From the NCBI RefSeq assembly GCF_003025555.1, contig NZ_PYMH01000013.1, positions 101,298 through 165,297 on the forward strand: a stretch of 64,000 bases of DNA. Reading direction: 5' to 3'. The first letter of the stretch is position 1. Each line of letters starts with the position of its first letter. The position numbers and the translations under genes are program-made. Source of the DNA: Photobacterium lutimaris. Its GTDB lineage: Bacteria; Pseudomonadota; Gammaproteobacteria; Enterobacterales; Vibrionaceae. The notes under the pieces were generated by a model, which did not search any database, was not told the DNA's origin, and saw nothing but the letters and a program-made list of their open reading frames with translations. Positions 24,982 to 33,682 of this stretch are shown here, piece after piece.

Positions 24982-26232
24982 TTATGATAAGAATGTGTCT
25001 TGCCAGTTTAGTATCGCAGGTCGGAAACCTTGCTTACCGCACTGTTGAACAACATCCTGCCAGTCTACGGACTTCTTCCCTTCCGGTATGGGGAGGGGAG
25101 GGGTCTGTATCAGGCATTTGACTCCCATCTCAGTGAGAGCTTGCTTTAGTTCACTTGCGCCTTCTTCACCTGCCTTAGAGCGATCTTTATCTTCAAAAAT
25201 CACTACTAACTCAGTTCCGATAGATGGTCGCCATTTCTTGAGGCCACCGACATTCACCGTGCAATGAGTTGGCATTTCCAAGGTTCCTTTCACTGCTAAT
25301 GCAGTTTCAAGTCCCTCAGCCAAAGCGATTACAGGTGCTCCCGGGGGATCAAGAAGAATGGCACTAGGCCCTGATTTCACACCTTGGATAGAGGACATCA
25401 TCTTCTTAGCACCCCAACCCCAAGGTAGAGCGTCTAAGTCAATTTTTGTGCCTTCAGCCGATAGATAAGTTCGATGGATGTTAACAGGCTTCTGTGTAGC
25501 AACGTCACGAACAATACTCAGTGCACAAGGATGTGATCCCATATTGGCCATCAAAGTGTCACCTACTTGATTGAAACCCTTAAATGCCCAATATTGATGG
25601 CAGAACTGTATTTGCTCCGCTCTCAAAGTTGGCTCTTCGTCAATTTCTACCCAGTAAGACACTGCTCCGTGATATCGAACATGCGCTGCGAGTTCTCCAT
25701 AGTTGTGAAGACTGCGGTTTTCAAAATACAGACGTAACGGTGCTGCAAGTTCGTGGTGAATGCTGACTGATTCCGCTAAAAGGTCGTTGTTTTTGTCAAC
25801 TCGCTTATTTGCTTCATCAATTTGCTTTTGCGTCAGTGGTTTTGGTTGATTGTTCATTGGGCGTAGATTTTGACGATTAACTACAGGCGCTTCACCATCG
25901 TAGATTATCTTCTTGATCTCATTTGCTGTCTCAGCGAATGACCAACCTCTATCAAGCATAATGATCTTAAAACCATCAAAAGCTTCTTCGCACTTATAGC
26001 AATAGCCCGCACCAGTATCATCAGCATCATGAAATAGAACGAATTTATCGCCTTTTTTCCCGCCGTGTTGGGGACAAAAATCACGGGCAGCTTTTTTTAA
26101 CATTACACCGTTGCGACCTTGCCCTGGTACATAGTTATCGACAGCGTTTTTCAGTGAAGTAAGTTCACCAAGTAACCTTACCCAACCATAACGCCTAATA
26201 TCATCTTTAAACTCTTGAGTCGATTTGTTCAT
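24982..26232 (-). CDS. Plasmid DNA primase with zinc ribbon and Toprim domain
   Basis: 416 residues. The N-terminal zinc ribbon has a Cys-x2-His pair (CPQH) and a distal pair CYKC, typical of phage P4/plasmid primases. The Toprim core shows the acidic motif LAEGLETALAVKG (about residue 285) and the IFEDKD box followed by GEEGASEL. No helicase domain follows, so it would work with the host DnaB or another helicase. The start at 26232 has AAGGAAA 11 bases upstream; a longer frame begins inside a hairpin region. It primes plasmid replication or the transferred strand. Confidence 0.8.
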   Translation of the reverse strand: MNKSTQEFKDDIRRYGWVRLLGELTSLKNAVDNYVPGQGRNGVMLKKAARDFCPQHGGKKGDKFVLFHDADDTGAGYCYKCEEAFDGFKIIMLDRGWSFAETANEIKKIIYDGEAPVVNRQNLRPMNNQPKPLTQKQIDEANKRVDKNNDLLAESVSIHHELAAPLRLYFENRSLHNYGELAAHVRYHGAVSYWVEIDEEPTLRAEQIQFCHQYWAFKGFNQVGDTLMANMGSHPCALSIVRDVATQKPVNIHRTYLSAEGTKIDLDALPWGWGAKKMMSSIQGVKSGPSAILLDPPGAPVIALAEGLETALAVKGTLEMPTHCTVNVGGLKKWRPSIGTELVVIFEDKDRSKAGEEGASELKQALTEMGVKCLIQTPPLPIPEGKKSVDWQDVVQQCGKQGFRPAILNWQDTFLS

Positions 26233-26369
26233 AAATTGTATTTTCCTTTTCAGGGTTAATTGCTCACCTAGCGGTGTTGGCCATGACAATCTTGACCAAT
26301 TTCCTGCACCAAAGTGCAAAAATCTTTAACCTAAACAGAATGGTTTAGCTTAAAAATCTCAGCTGGATA

Positions 26370-26387
26370 TAGGGCGCGAACGCCCTA
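26370..26387 (-). terminator. UUCG-loop hairpin after the VWA gene
   Basis: In sense orientation TAGGGCG-TTCG-CGCCCTA, five bases after the stop codon of the VWA gene. A stable tetraloop hairpin with no T-run. Confidence 0.5.
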
Positions 26388-26391
26388 TTTA

Positions 26392-28449
26392 TTAATCCAA
26401 CACAATGTGTCGGGAGAGCTCCATTACAGCTTGAGGCAACTGCTCGAACTGAGGAACCATGGTGTAGTTGTTGTGCCCATACTGAGCTTGCATACCTGCA
26501 ACATCCACGCCTTTGCCTATACCAACACCAACTAAATCGATATTCGAAATCTGCATTTGCTTTATGTAGTCAATGCAACCTCTTAAATCGTTTGGTTGTC
26601 CGTCAGTTAAGACAATGACCAACTTGCGGTTTTTAACACCGTGTAAGTCTTGCTTGGCGGCTTTTAGGCCGTTCAACAGTGGAGTGTGGCCATTAGCCGT
26701 TAGTGACGCTATTCGGTTAATGACGATATCGCCCCGCTCATTAAAGCGTTTTAATCGAGTGAGCTCACCGCTGCCTCCAAACTCTGAACCAAAAGCTATT
26801 GCTGCAACCTTGACGCCTTTCTGAGAGTCCAGAGAGTCGATCAATGCCAGCGTCGCTTTTTGCATATCTGGAAGGTGATTTCCAATTGACCCAGAATCAT
26901 CAACTAAAATAACAATCGATGAGTTAGGTTTCTTTTCATCACGAGTCTTGCGGCTGAAAACAGCTGGGTTTCCAACAGCTAACCGGTGCACCTTGCCCCT
27001 AGCAAATCGACGACCGCGTTTTTCGACGGTCTTCTTGGTTCGGGTTTTGTGGGCAACTAATGCTGCTAGTTTTTGCTTAAGGGCTGCAGTAGCTTGGGAG
27101 GTATCTTTGCTAAGCGTGTTATGGCGATTCAATGGCTGCTGGTGGACATGAGATACGGCAGTTGAGAAATTATCACCCAGTTGCGCAGCGGCATCCCAGT
27201 CAATATTTTCATCATCTTCAATGACCTCTTTAATGATGTCACCGGTATCAGTTTCCATATCTGCAAGTCTATCCATTGCCGCTTTAATAGCTGCTTGGAT
27301 CTCATCATCAGACCACTGTGGTTTACCATCCGCTTTGCCACCTTCTTGGGGATTACCACTATCGTTGGTCGAGTTAGGTGATATATCACCATCATCGTCC
27401 ATGTTCGAGCTAGTAACATCATCACTATTTAGGTTAGAGCTAGTAGCTCCGGCCTCTGAACTATCGTCCGGTTGGCCAGTACCTGCATCATTGGTGCTGT
27501 CATCAGGTTGATTGCTAGAGCCATTTGCTTGATCATCATCGTCACCACCATTATCTGGTTGAGCCGAGGCATCACCTGATTGCTCTGTGCTGTCATCATC
27601 ATCCAAATCATCAGTAGAGTTTGAAGATGGATCATTCTCATCACCGTCAGTAGCATCATCAACCTGCTCAGAAGAGGAGGTTGAATCATCACCGTCATCT
27701 GATTGCGGTTGCGAACTGTCAGGTTGGTCGCCATCATCGTTCGAGTCGCTATCATCTGGTTGGTTTGGATCCTGATTGTTGTTTTGCGGCCTGTTATCAG
27801 AAGGGGTATCCTCTTCTTCAATTTGTGGGTTTTCAAGAAAACCAACAAACTCGTCCACAATTACACAGTTATCCTGTGTGCAGGTACTAGATAGTGTACG
27901 CTCTAGTATCTTGCTCAACTCTCGAATCAACGGCAAACCAAAATGCAAAATGCACTGCTTACGAATAGTTTTATACAACGCCTGCAACGCTCGATAGCCA
28001 GTAAGATGACCGCGAACATAAAGAAATATAAATCGTGACAATGCATTCTCAGCGGTCACTTCCTTAGATTCCAGCTTGCCGGCAAGGAACTTACCACCAG
28101 CTTCTAGATATTCGTATGAGCCAGGAAACTCAGTAAGGATATACTTCTCGATGTAGGTGTCTTCTACTATGTTTAATAACTTCTTGTAGAAATTACGGTC
28201 TACTTTCGGCTTGCTATCCAGCCATTTCTCCAAATGGTCGAAATCTGAGTACCTAATGTGCGCAGCCTCGTGGACTACAAAACACCAAGTCAGATCCAAT
28301 GTCTCTTCCTTTGGAAACGGTATATTAATCATCTTTTTGGTAGCAAAAGCTTTGCCACCGCCAATTTTGATTTCACAGTCGTACTGACCTGCATAGATAC
28401 CGGCAAGAACTGGAACGTCGTGCATGATATTGCGAGCTATGTTTAGCAT
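26392..28449 (-). CDS. CobT-like protein: metallopeptidase-like domain, acidic linker, VWA/MIDAS domain
   Basis: 685 residues. N-terminal HEAAH (about residue 59) is a zinc-metallopeptidase-type helix. The middle (about 205-385) is an extremely Asp/Ser/Asn/Glu-rich linker. The C-terminal von Willebrand A domain has the metal site DDSGSIG (about 516) and VLTDGQPND. This is the domain plan of CobT-like VWA partners of MoxR/CobS AAA+ ATPases. No cobalamin gene is nearby, so a chelatase role is unlikely. AAA+/VWA pairs often remodel proteins or load metals. Leader with two hairpins precedes it; the three genes 29564-26392 probably form one operon. Confidence 0.75.
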   Translation of the reverse strand: MLNIARNIMHDVPVLAGIYAGQYDCEIKIGGGKAFATKKMINIPFPKEETLDLTWCFVVHEAAHIRYSDFDHLEKWLDSKPKVDRNFYKKLLNIVEDTYIEKYILTEFPGSYEYLEAGGKFLAGKLESKEVTAENALSRFIFLYVRGHLTGYRALQALYKTIRKQCILHFGLPLIRELSKILERTLSSTCTQDNCVIVDEFVGFLENPQIEEEDTPSDNRPQNNNQDPNQPDDSDSNDDGDQPDSSQPQSDDGDDSTSSSEQVDDATDGDENDPSSNSTDDLDDDDSTEQSGDASAQPDNGGDDDDQANGSSNQPDDSTNDAGTGQPDDSSEAGATSSNLNSDDVTSSNMDDDGDISPNSTNDSGNPQEGGKADGKPQWSDDEIQAAIKAAMDRLADMETDTGDIIKEVIEDDENIDWDAAAQLGDNFSTAVSHVHQQPLNRHNTLSKDTSQATAALKQKLAALVAHKTRTKKTVEKRGRRFARGKVHRLAVGNPAVFSRKTRDEKKPNSSIVILVDDSGSIGNHLPDMQKATLALIDSLDSQKGVKVAAIAFGSEFGGSGELTRLKRFNERGDIVINRIASLTANGHTPLLNGLKAAKQDLHGVKNRKLVIVLTDGQPNDLRGCIDYIKQMQISNIDLVGVGIGKGVDVAGMQAQYGHNNYTMVPQFEQLPQAVMELSRHIVLD

Positions 28450-28472
28450 GTTAATTCCTTAATATATAAAAA

Positions 28473-28509
28473 GCCTTTCGGCGGAGTAATGCCCCGAACA
28501 AGTCGGGGC
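28473..28509 (-). promoter_or_regulatory. Two-hairpin leader of the VWA gene
   Basis: Sense orientation: GCCCCGACTTGTTCGGGGC (28491-28509), then GCC-GAAA-GGC (28473-28482), then 23 bases with AAGGA to the ATG. Confidence 0.6.
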
Positions 28510-28514
28510 AAGTA

Positions 28515-29483
28515 TTAGAACCAGCTTTGGATATTTTTATCTTTATCACTTGGCTCTTTGGTCTCAACTTGTTGGTCTTGACCTGTATCATCATCTGAGG
28601 GAGTCGATGCTGGTGGAGTGTTATCCACTGCAGCACTGTCATCTTCGGATGTTGGTTCAAACTCCATGTTAGTAATTTTCAGTAACTCGGGGTTCTTCAA
28701 AATGCTAAGCACTTGTATGAAGTCCTGAGAGTTTTTAGCTGTAAACGACTCTTTCTCTGGCAAGCTGTTGAGCCAATTCCCAACCAATTGCACAAGTGGG
28801 CTAACCCGTTTGTCGATGGAGCGCATGGCCCGCAATTTACGGTAAATTTTCTCAATCTTTGGTAGTTGCTTACGCGAGATTTTTGCCGTACCACCGTTAT
28901 TCTGAGCGCTACTAATCAGTTTGTTGGACAATTCATCCGCTTCTCTTGCTACATAAGTCAATAACGAGTTAGCGAACTCTTTGCGTAGGTCTGGACCTTC
29001 TTCGATAACGAATGTGGTTTGCTTAATAACGTAATCCAAAGGGATACGTTGAGAGCGAACAACCTCACCGAAATTTTCAGGGAGTTCCGGGTTGTCGTCA
29101 CATGCTTGAGCATGTTCTTCAACAATGGTGTCATAGTTCACAATAAGATTGGTTAGCAACGCTAGATATTGCTGCTGCCATATCTTTAGTTGAATCACTA
29201 GCTCGTCATAGATCTCTTCTGGCACGAGCTTGATCCCGTGCGAAAAGGGGAGTGTGGTTTCATCGAGTTTATTATCAACCCAGTGTTGGATCCGACGAAA
29301 CGAGTTAATCGTCTCATCATCAGCCATTTTTTTAGCACCACTGCTTACAACACGACGGTCAATCTTCCGTTTAACGCCAATCTCAGAAAGATTAATGTTT
29401 TTAGAGAAGATACAGCGAGTCACGTTGACTTTTAGCAAACGAAAGCCAGGTGGAACAACATTTTGGTATTGCGAAATTTGCAT
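28515..29483 (-). CDS. DUF3150-like protein, middle gene of the AAA+/VWA set
   Basis: 322 residues, helical, with an acidic Ser/Thr/Pro-rich C-terminal tail. From memory it resembles DUF3150 proteins found next to CobS/MoxR-like ATPases in phages and plasmids. No catalytic motif is visible. It lies between the AAA+ and VWA genes with leaders of the same type, so it is probably a scaffold or substrate adaptor; the role is inferred. Start supported by AAGGA seven bases upstream. Confidence 0.55.
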   Translation of the reverse strand: MQISQYQNVVPPGFRLLKVNVTRCIFSKNINLSEIGVKRKIDRRVVSSGAKKMADDETINSFRRIQHWVDNKLDETTLPFSHGIKLVPEEIYDELVIQLKIWQQQYLALLTNLIVNYDTIVEEHAQACDDNPELPENFGEVVRSQRIPLDYVIKQTTFVIEEGPDLRKEFANSLLTYVAREADELSNKLISSAQNNGGTAKISRKQLPKIEKIYRKLRAMRSIDKRVSPLVQLVGNWLNSLPEKESFTAKNSQDFIQVLSILKNPELLKITNMEFEPTSEDDSAAVDNTPPASTPSDDDTGQDQQVETKEPSDKDKNIQSWF

Positions 29484-29506
29484 GGTAGATCCTTAAATTG
29501 TATTAG

Positions 29507-29541
29507 GCCTTTCGGCATTTGATAGGGGCTACAGCTGCCCC
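29507..29541 (-). promoter_or_regulatory. Two-hairpin leader of the DUF3150-like gene
   Basis: Sense orientation: GGGGC / GCCCC stem (29525-29541), then GCC-GAAA-GGC (29507-29516), then 23 bases to the ATG. Confidence 0.6.
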
Positions 29542-29563
29542 CATTGATTGTTTTACGGTTTAC

Positions 29564-30646
29564 TTAGAAAACTGATAGATTGCCAGCTCGATCTTTCCAC
29601 GCTTGCATGTAGTTAGCGTGGGTATCAGGCCGTTGACCACTGATAAACACCATTTCCAAAGCCTTGGTCACAGTGTTATGTAGCGAATCTTGTGTAACCT
29701 CATACCACATACTCAAGCTTTGTGATTTTCGGTACCACTCAATCAGTGTCCGGTGTGACAGTGGAGCCGGCAAGCCAGCACCTGATCCATCACCCAAACC
29801 GAGAGTGCTCTTATACGAACTACGAACATCATTTGCGTAAGTAATCATTACCTCACCAATGTGTTCAGCCATACTTAAGCTATCTTCCAAGTCTTCACCT
29901 GTGTACCCCATTGACGAAAGCATTTCTTGTGCTTCTGCCATTAGGATCTGCATTTCTTCATCTTTGTTGAGGTAATCAATGAAAATGAAGTAAAAGCGGT
30001 CACCGACACTGCTACAAGCAGCTTCAGTTTCGAGCGTATTACCAAATGCACCTGTGCCGTTGCTGTTCGCGGTTACAATTATGCGAAATTCAGGATGAGC
30101 GACAATGGTTTCGTCCTTTTGGATGATCGTGAAACGACGCTCCTCAAAAACTTGGTTTAGTGCTTTCTGCTCATTACTGTTCATCAAATCAAATTCATTA
30201 ATGAGCAGAACTGAGCCTTCTTGCATCGCCTTTACGAGAGTTCCGTAGATAAACTCCATACCACCATCTTTAGTCGGCATGTATTGCCCGCCTAAGTCGA
30301 TGACTTCTGTTGTTTCACTAACGTAAATCTCGCGTACCGGCTTACCTAATCGCGCACATATTTCTCTGGGGTACGATGTTTTACCGCTACCAAAAGGTCC
30401 CCATAGCCAAGGGATCTGGCCTTTACCGTTAACGATGTACGGTAGCAGGGCCATCAATCGATCTTTAGTAAATAGGTACTTTGGATTGATTGCTGGGACA
30501 AATGGGTGTGGAAATCCCCAGTCAGCTTTTTCGAAGTTAAGCTTTGAAATAGTTGAGGGTAATTCTTTGAGTTGTTGCTTAGTCAAGAACGTATCAAAAC
30601 CAACAGAAGTGAATTGCTTCGGCTTGAGTACCGGTAATTGAGACAT
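29564..30646 (-). CDS. MoxR/CobS-like AAA+ ATPase
   Basis: 360 residues. Walker A GPFGSGKTS (about residue 81), Walker B VLLINEF (about 145), and sensor 1 VTANSNGTG (about 190) with the helix-2 insert sequence of the MoxR/CobS group (EVIDLGGQYMPTKDGG). Such ATPases act as ring motors with a VWA partner, here encoded two genes downstream. The N-terminal substrate-binding part is short. Leader hairpin GCC-GAAA-GGC lies 23 bases before the ATG. The long upstream gap suggests the operon promoter lies there. Confidence 0.8.
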   Translation of the reverse strand: MSQLPVLKPKQFTSVGFDTFLTKQQLKELPSTISKLNFEKADWGFPHPFVPAINPKYLFTKDRLMALLPYIVNGKGQIPWLWGPFGSGKTSYPREICARLGKPVREIYVSETTEVIDLGGQYMPTKDGGMEFIYGTLVKAMQEGSVLLINEFDLMNSNEQKALNQVFEERRFTIIQKDETIVAHPEFRIIVTANSNGTGAFGNTLETEAACSSVGDRFYFIFIDYLNKDEEMQILMAEAQEMLSSMGYTGEDLEDSLSMAEHIGEVMITYANDVRSSYKSTLGLGDGSGAGLPAPLSHRTLIEWYRKSQSLSMWYEVTQDSLHNTVTKALEMVFISGQRPDTHANYMQAWKDRAGNLSVF

Positions 30647-30669
30647 AGTAAATCCTTAAAGTATTAAGA

Positions 30670-30701
30670 GCCTTTCGGCGGGGCGGGAATACCCTTGTGG
30701 G
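30670..30701 (-). promoter_or_regulatory. Leader hairpins of the AAA+ gene
   Basis: Sense orientation: a weak CCC-ACAA-GGG stem (30692-30701), then GCC-GAAA-GGC (30670-30679), 23 bases before the ATG. Confidence 0.55.
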
Positions 30702-30891
30702 CATCGTAGTTAATGCTTCTACGATTTTCAGACCAGGATTGGTCGGAAACTGACATTAATACAGTGCACTCTTAACGTGAGCACATTGGATTAAGGACAA
30801 AAGAAGGGGGCTCAGAAGAAAAGTGCGATTTGAGAGCCTATCGCTTTGTCTATGATATTCAAAGATGGGCGTATATTCAAGAACATGGAGC
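30702..30891. other. Control region upstream of the AAA+/VWA operon, no gene
   Basis: Contains two small dyads: CGTAG..CTACG near 30708-30726 and GACCAGGATTGGTC at 30731-30744. An imperfect GTGC..GCAC repeat lies near 30765. Probably holds the operon promoter. No gene supported. Confidence 0.35.
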
Positions 30892-30914
30892 ATCTCCAGC
30901 CATAAGCTGGAGAT
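30892..30914 (-). terminator. Hairpin after the clamp gene
   Basis: Perfect nine-base stem ATCTCCAGC / GCTGGAGAT with a five-base loop, 14 bases after the clamp stop codon. Confidence 0.6.
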
Positions 30915-30928
30915 ACCGTGGATAGCAA

Positions 30929-32026
30929 TTAGAGTTTGCAGGGCATAATGCCGCCAATTCGATTAGTTTCTCTTGCCAATACCTTGATTAGTCCATTGAT
31001 ACTTTGGATCTTGATAGCAACTTCTTCTTCATGCCCACAGGTGGCATTAAGAATGTCTTTAAGCAGGGTAGGGTTAATACCGAACTCAATCGTTGCGTTT
31101 CCTTGACACATCATTATCTCTGTACCTGAGTTAATAGCCTTCTGAGCCAACTGAAAAGTAGCTTGGCCAGGAAACAAGTTAATTCTCAAGGTTTTGAGTG
31201 AAACCGTAGTTAATCGGTCAAGAACATTTAGTAGCTCAAGCCGTTTAAATACCACCAGCTCACCTTCATCATCACCGATGGGCTGCATAACTCTTCGCCA
31301 ATCAACGTAACGACCGTCAATTAAGCGCCCTCGTAATGCTTCACCATTGGTGAGTTCGACTTGAATGAAGTTGTGACTAAAGCCGATATCGACCTCTTCA
31401 CCAGCTGTAGATAGCATCTTCTTGAGCGCCCCAAGAACATCACCCCCTTTAGGCACTGTGTAAGAGCCACCTTTACAGTTCTCGACTGGGATTTCAGCAA
31501 CACTCATTATCTGTCCATTGGTAGCAACCAAGTTCAACTTGTCATTGGAAAAGTCGAAGTTGATGCCATTCAAGGTGTAACGAACGTCTTGCTGTGGCGC
31601 ACAGCGGTCTAACGATGCTAAATGGTCATGAAGCATGTCAGAATCGATGGTGCAGACGTTATCAAAATCAACTTGTTCATGCATTGAAACTGGTACTTCA
31701 CCTTGCGGTATAAGTGGCAGTTCGTAAACAGACAATTGATATGAAACGATAACGGACTTGTCACCAGAGCGTACGTTGATGCTATCGCTGCCGCGGAATC
31801 CTTTCACAATATTCATGAAGTCACTAACATGAACACCAATGATGCCGTGCTCTACAACTTCACACTTGATATTGCGACTAGTGTATTCCATTGAGTGACC
31901 GCTACCGACAGCAAAGGCATAATCTTCCTCTGTTGCTAGTAAGCAGTTGGGTTGGTCCTTGTCACAAGCTAGCGCGACACTGGTTAGTGCGTTGTACAAC
32001 GCGGATGGAGAAATGTTGATATTCAT
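30929..32026 (-). CDS. dnaN: Plasmid-encoded DNA polymerase III beta sliding clamp
   Basis: 365 residues, the usual length of DnaN. The C-terminal motif GIMPCKL matches the conserved VMPMRL end of the clamp, and the LNGINFDF..LNLVATNGQIMSVAE stretch matches the start of clamp domain 2 with its DGHR-like loop changed to NGQI. The clamp holds polymerase III on DNA. A second copy on a plasmid could recruit a dedicated polymerase or partner proteins. The start at 32026 has AAGGAA eight bases upstream. Leader CTC-GAAA-GAG lies 24 bases upstream. Divergent in sequence from what I recall of chromosomal Vibrio DnaN. Confidence 0.75.
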   Translation of the reverse strand: MNINISPSALYNALTSVALACDKDQPNCLLATEEDYAFAVGSGHSMEYTSRNIKCEVVEHGIIGVHVSDFMNIVKGFRGSDSINVRSGDKSVIVSYQLSVYELPLIPQGEVPVSMHEQVDFDNVCTIDSDMLHDHLASLDRCAPQQDVRYTLNGINFDFSNDKLNLVATNGQIMSVAEIPVENCKGGSYTVPKGGDVLGALKKMLSTAGEEVDIGFSHNFIQVELTNGEALRGRLIDGRYVDWRRVMQPIGDDEGELVVFKRLELLNVLDRLTTVSLKTLRINLFPGQATFQLAQKAINSGTEIMMCQGNATIEFGINPTLLKDILNATCGHEEEVAIKIQSINGLIKVLARETNRIGGIMPCKL

Positions 32027-32050
32027 TTCGGTGTTCCTTACTGGTTTTAG

Positions 32051-32060
32051 CTCTTTCGAG
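32051..32060 (-). promoter_or_regulatory. GAAA-tetraloop leader hairpin of the clamp gene
   Basis: Sense CTC-GAAA-GAG then CTAAAA and the SD, 24 bases to the ATG. A CCCAATCATGGG stem lies just upstream. Confidence 0.6.
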
Positions 32061-32104
32061 AATGCCTTTCCCATGATTGGGCGCGCGAGGGTAGGCTATC
32101 GCAC

Positions 32105-32125
32105 TTTTTGTCACCATGACAAAAA
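32105..32125. terminator. Bidirectional terminator between lipoprotein and clamp genes
   Basis: TTTTTGTCA-CCA-TGACAAAAA: perfect nine-base arms with T-runs on both strands. It ends the sigma-factor/lipoprotein operon and leaves only about 45 bases for clamp promoter sequences. Confidence 0.65.
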
Positions 32126-32211
32126 CCAAACGGCTACGATATGAAAGGTAACTTTTTGGTTTTTATCATGGTTAGCCAGGTGCCACTAGTAGCAACACCT
32201 GAACCACAACA

Positions 32212-32793
32212 CTATGCTTTTTCTACGTTTTCAGCAATGTTTTTGTTGATCTCCTCATCCACGGCAATGCTACGGATGATGCGATTAGACAGATTATTCA
32301 TTAGCTCACTCACTTCTGCAGAAGTTGGGTTGTGGTCTAATTCTATCTCGCTATAGGCGTCATAAGTTTTAGAGAACTTGGCGTTATCACTGGACAGAGT
32401 AACTTTTAGTATGATCTCAGCCTTCGCACTCTCAAATGGAGTGACGTTGACAAAGTATTTCTCAACTTCCACTAAGTAAGTTGGATTTACACGTTGGTTG
32501 TGTACTAACCGGATACCTTGGTTCTGCAGTTGTGCCGAAAAAGCAGCTTCAAGGTCATCTGCAACTACCGAAGTTGAATAAACACGGTCTATAGAGCTTT
32601 TTAGGATATCGTCGATCAAGCCTACGTGATTGTGTGAGCGGTTGTCCTTAACCGTCAAAACCAACGGTGCATCAACGTACTTATATCCAGAGAAGACTGT
32701 TGCTGTGGTCTCATTCTCAACTTTCATGGTCGATTCGCAACCAAGCAAAGTAAGCGGAGCGCATACTAAAAGTGCCAAAGTTCGAAGTTTCAT
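32212..32793 (-). CDS. YajG-like lipoprotein
   Basis: 193 residues. Lipoprotein signal with lipobox LLGC at about residue 19, so it is lipidated and probably outer-membrane bound. The body resembles YajG family proteins (PLVLTVKDNRS..GLIDDILKSSIDRVYS, C-terminal NNLSNRIIRSIAVDEEI). Its start is two bases after the sigma-factor stop, with its SD (GAGG) inside the sigma gene, so the two are cotranscribed. The YajG role is itself unknown; an envelope-stress or cell-surface role is inferred. Confidence 0.7.
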   Translation of the reverse strand: MKLRTLALLVCAPLTLLGCESTMKVENETTATVFSGYKYVDAPLVLTVKDNRSHNHVGLIDDILKSSIDRVYSTSVVADDLEAAFSAQLQNQGIRLVHNQRVNPTYLVEVEKYFVNVTPFESAKAEIILKVTLSSDNAKFSKTYDAYSEIELDHNPTSAEVSELMNNLSNRIIRSIAVDEEINKNIAENVEKA

Positions 32794-32795
32794 TT

Positions 32796-33608
32796 TTATA
32801 CCTCAAGTAAATTATCTATCGAAAACTGTCGGTACTTGAGGTGATCTCTCAAGTTTGCCAATAGTCTTTTTTGGTGAGCAAGTACGGTCTGAGCTGACAT
32901 GTTCAACTCTTTGCCGGTTGCTTCAGCGCTTAACGTTTGGTCGCTCATCACTCGCATTTTTAGTAGGGTGCCCATCATGTCTGGATCCGATTCACTAGAT
33001 AACACTTCCTCAAATGAATCCATGACAGCCTTGCAGCGAGCTACTTCCTCAGCATTTACGACCGGATCAAATTCAGCTGATAGGGAATGTTCAGGATCAA
33101 ATGCGTTCGCTTCTGTTTGCACGGTATCGAACTCGACGGCATTAGAAGACAATAGTTGATATGCAGTTTTAATTTCCTGAAACTTAAGTGCTGAGCACTC
33201 ATGCTCTTTTTGGAAAAGGGCATCAACTTCAGGGATGGATAAACCAATACTCAAGCCATGGTTCAGTGCTTCACGGTACTTCTTGGCATCACTGCGACGG
33301 TAACGAGATATGTTCACGTAGTTTTGACCAGTGTTATTACCAGCGATCTCAAATCGAACTTTCATGTGGGCCCAATTGTAAAAATTACTATTGCGCTCCG
33401 GGTCGAATGTATCAATGGCATTCAGTAGGCCAATAAAACCAGTCTGTTTTGCGTCATCACGCTCAGATTCCGGTAACGGTGCCTTGATCGCTTGGAAATT
33501 AACAATCCACTCGCAACGAGCAATCACTTGCTCTTTGGCATCCTTGCAACCTGTTTGCGCTTTAGTAACTAATTCATTTAGTTTTGTGTCTACTGCTTGA
33601 TTTTCCAC
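32796..33608 (-). CDS. Sigma-70-family RNA polymerase sigma factor
   Basis: 270 residues. Region 2 is visible as ERDDAKQTGFIGLLNAIDTFDPERNSNFYNWAHMKVRFEI, with the DxxQxGxxGLxxAxxxFD pattern modified. Region 4 is the C-terminal HTH LSAEATGKELNMSAQTVLAHQKRL. Region 3 is short. A plasmid sigma factor could direct RNA polymerase to the transfer, pilus or DNA-metabolism promoters; the targets are unknown. The element ACACCCCAA lies 74 bases upstream, so it may control itself. Cotranscribed with the lipoprotein gene. Confidence 0.75.
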   Translation of the reverse strand: MENQAVDTKLNELVTKAQTGCKDAKEQVIARCEWIVNFQAIKAPLPESERDDAKQTGFIGLLNAIDTFDPERNSNFYNWAHMKVRFEIAGNNTGQNYVNISRYRRSDAKKYREALNHGLSIGLSIPEVDALFQKEHECSALKFQEIKTAYQLLSSNAVEFDTVQTEANAFDPEHSLSAEFDPVVNAEEVARCKAVMDSFEEVLSSESDPDMMGTLLKMRVMSDQTLSAEATGKELNMSAQTVLAHQKRLLANLRDHLKYRQFSIDNLLEV

Positions 33609-33682
33609 GTGATATCTCTGCTAACAAACGTTCGCAACATGTGACCAATATTGTGCGATACTGAATAAAACCCTGATTTTAC

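Noticed and set aside
27129..27997. Several plus- and minus-strand frames inside the VWA gene
   Set aside because: They run through the Asp/Ser-rich repeat-like region in other frames, lack ribosome sites, and are byproducts of its GAT/TCA composition.
26392..30646. Cobaltochelatase CobS/CobT for vitamin B12
   Set aside because: The fold resemblance is real, but no cob genes are present and the neighbours are DNA-metabolism genes; AAA+/VWA pairs have many other roles.
32121..32164. Second inverted repeat AAAAACCAAA / TTTGGTTTTT next to the terminator at 32105
   Set aside because: Low G+C, long loop and overlap with the stronger hairpin; not called separately.
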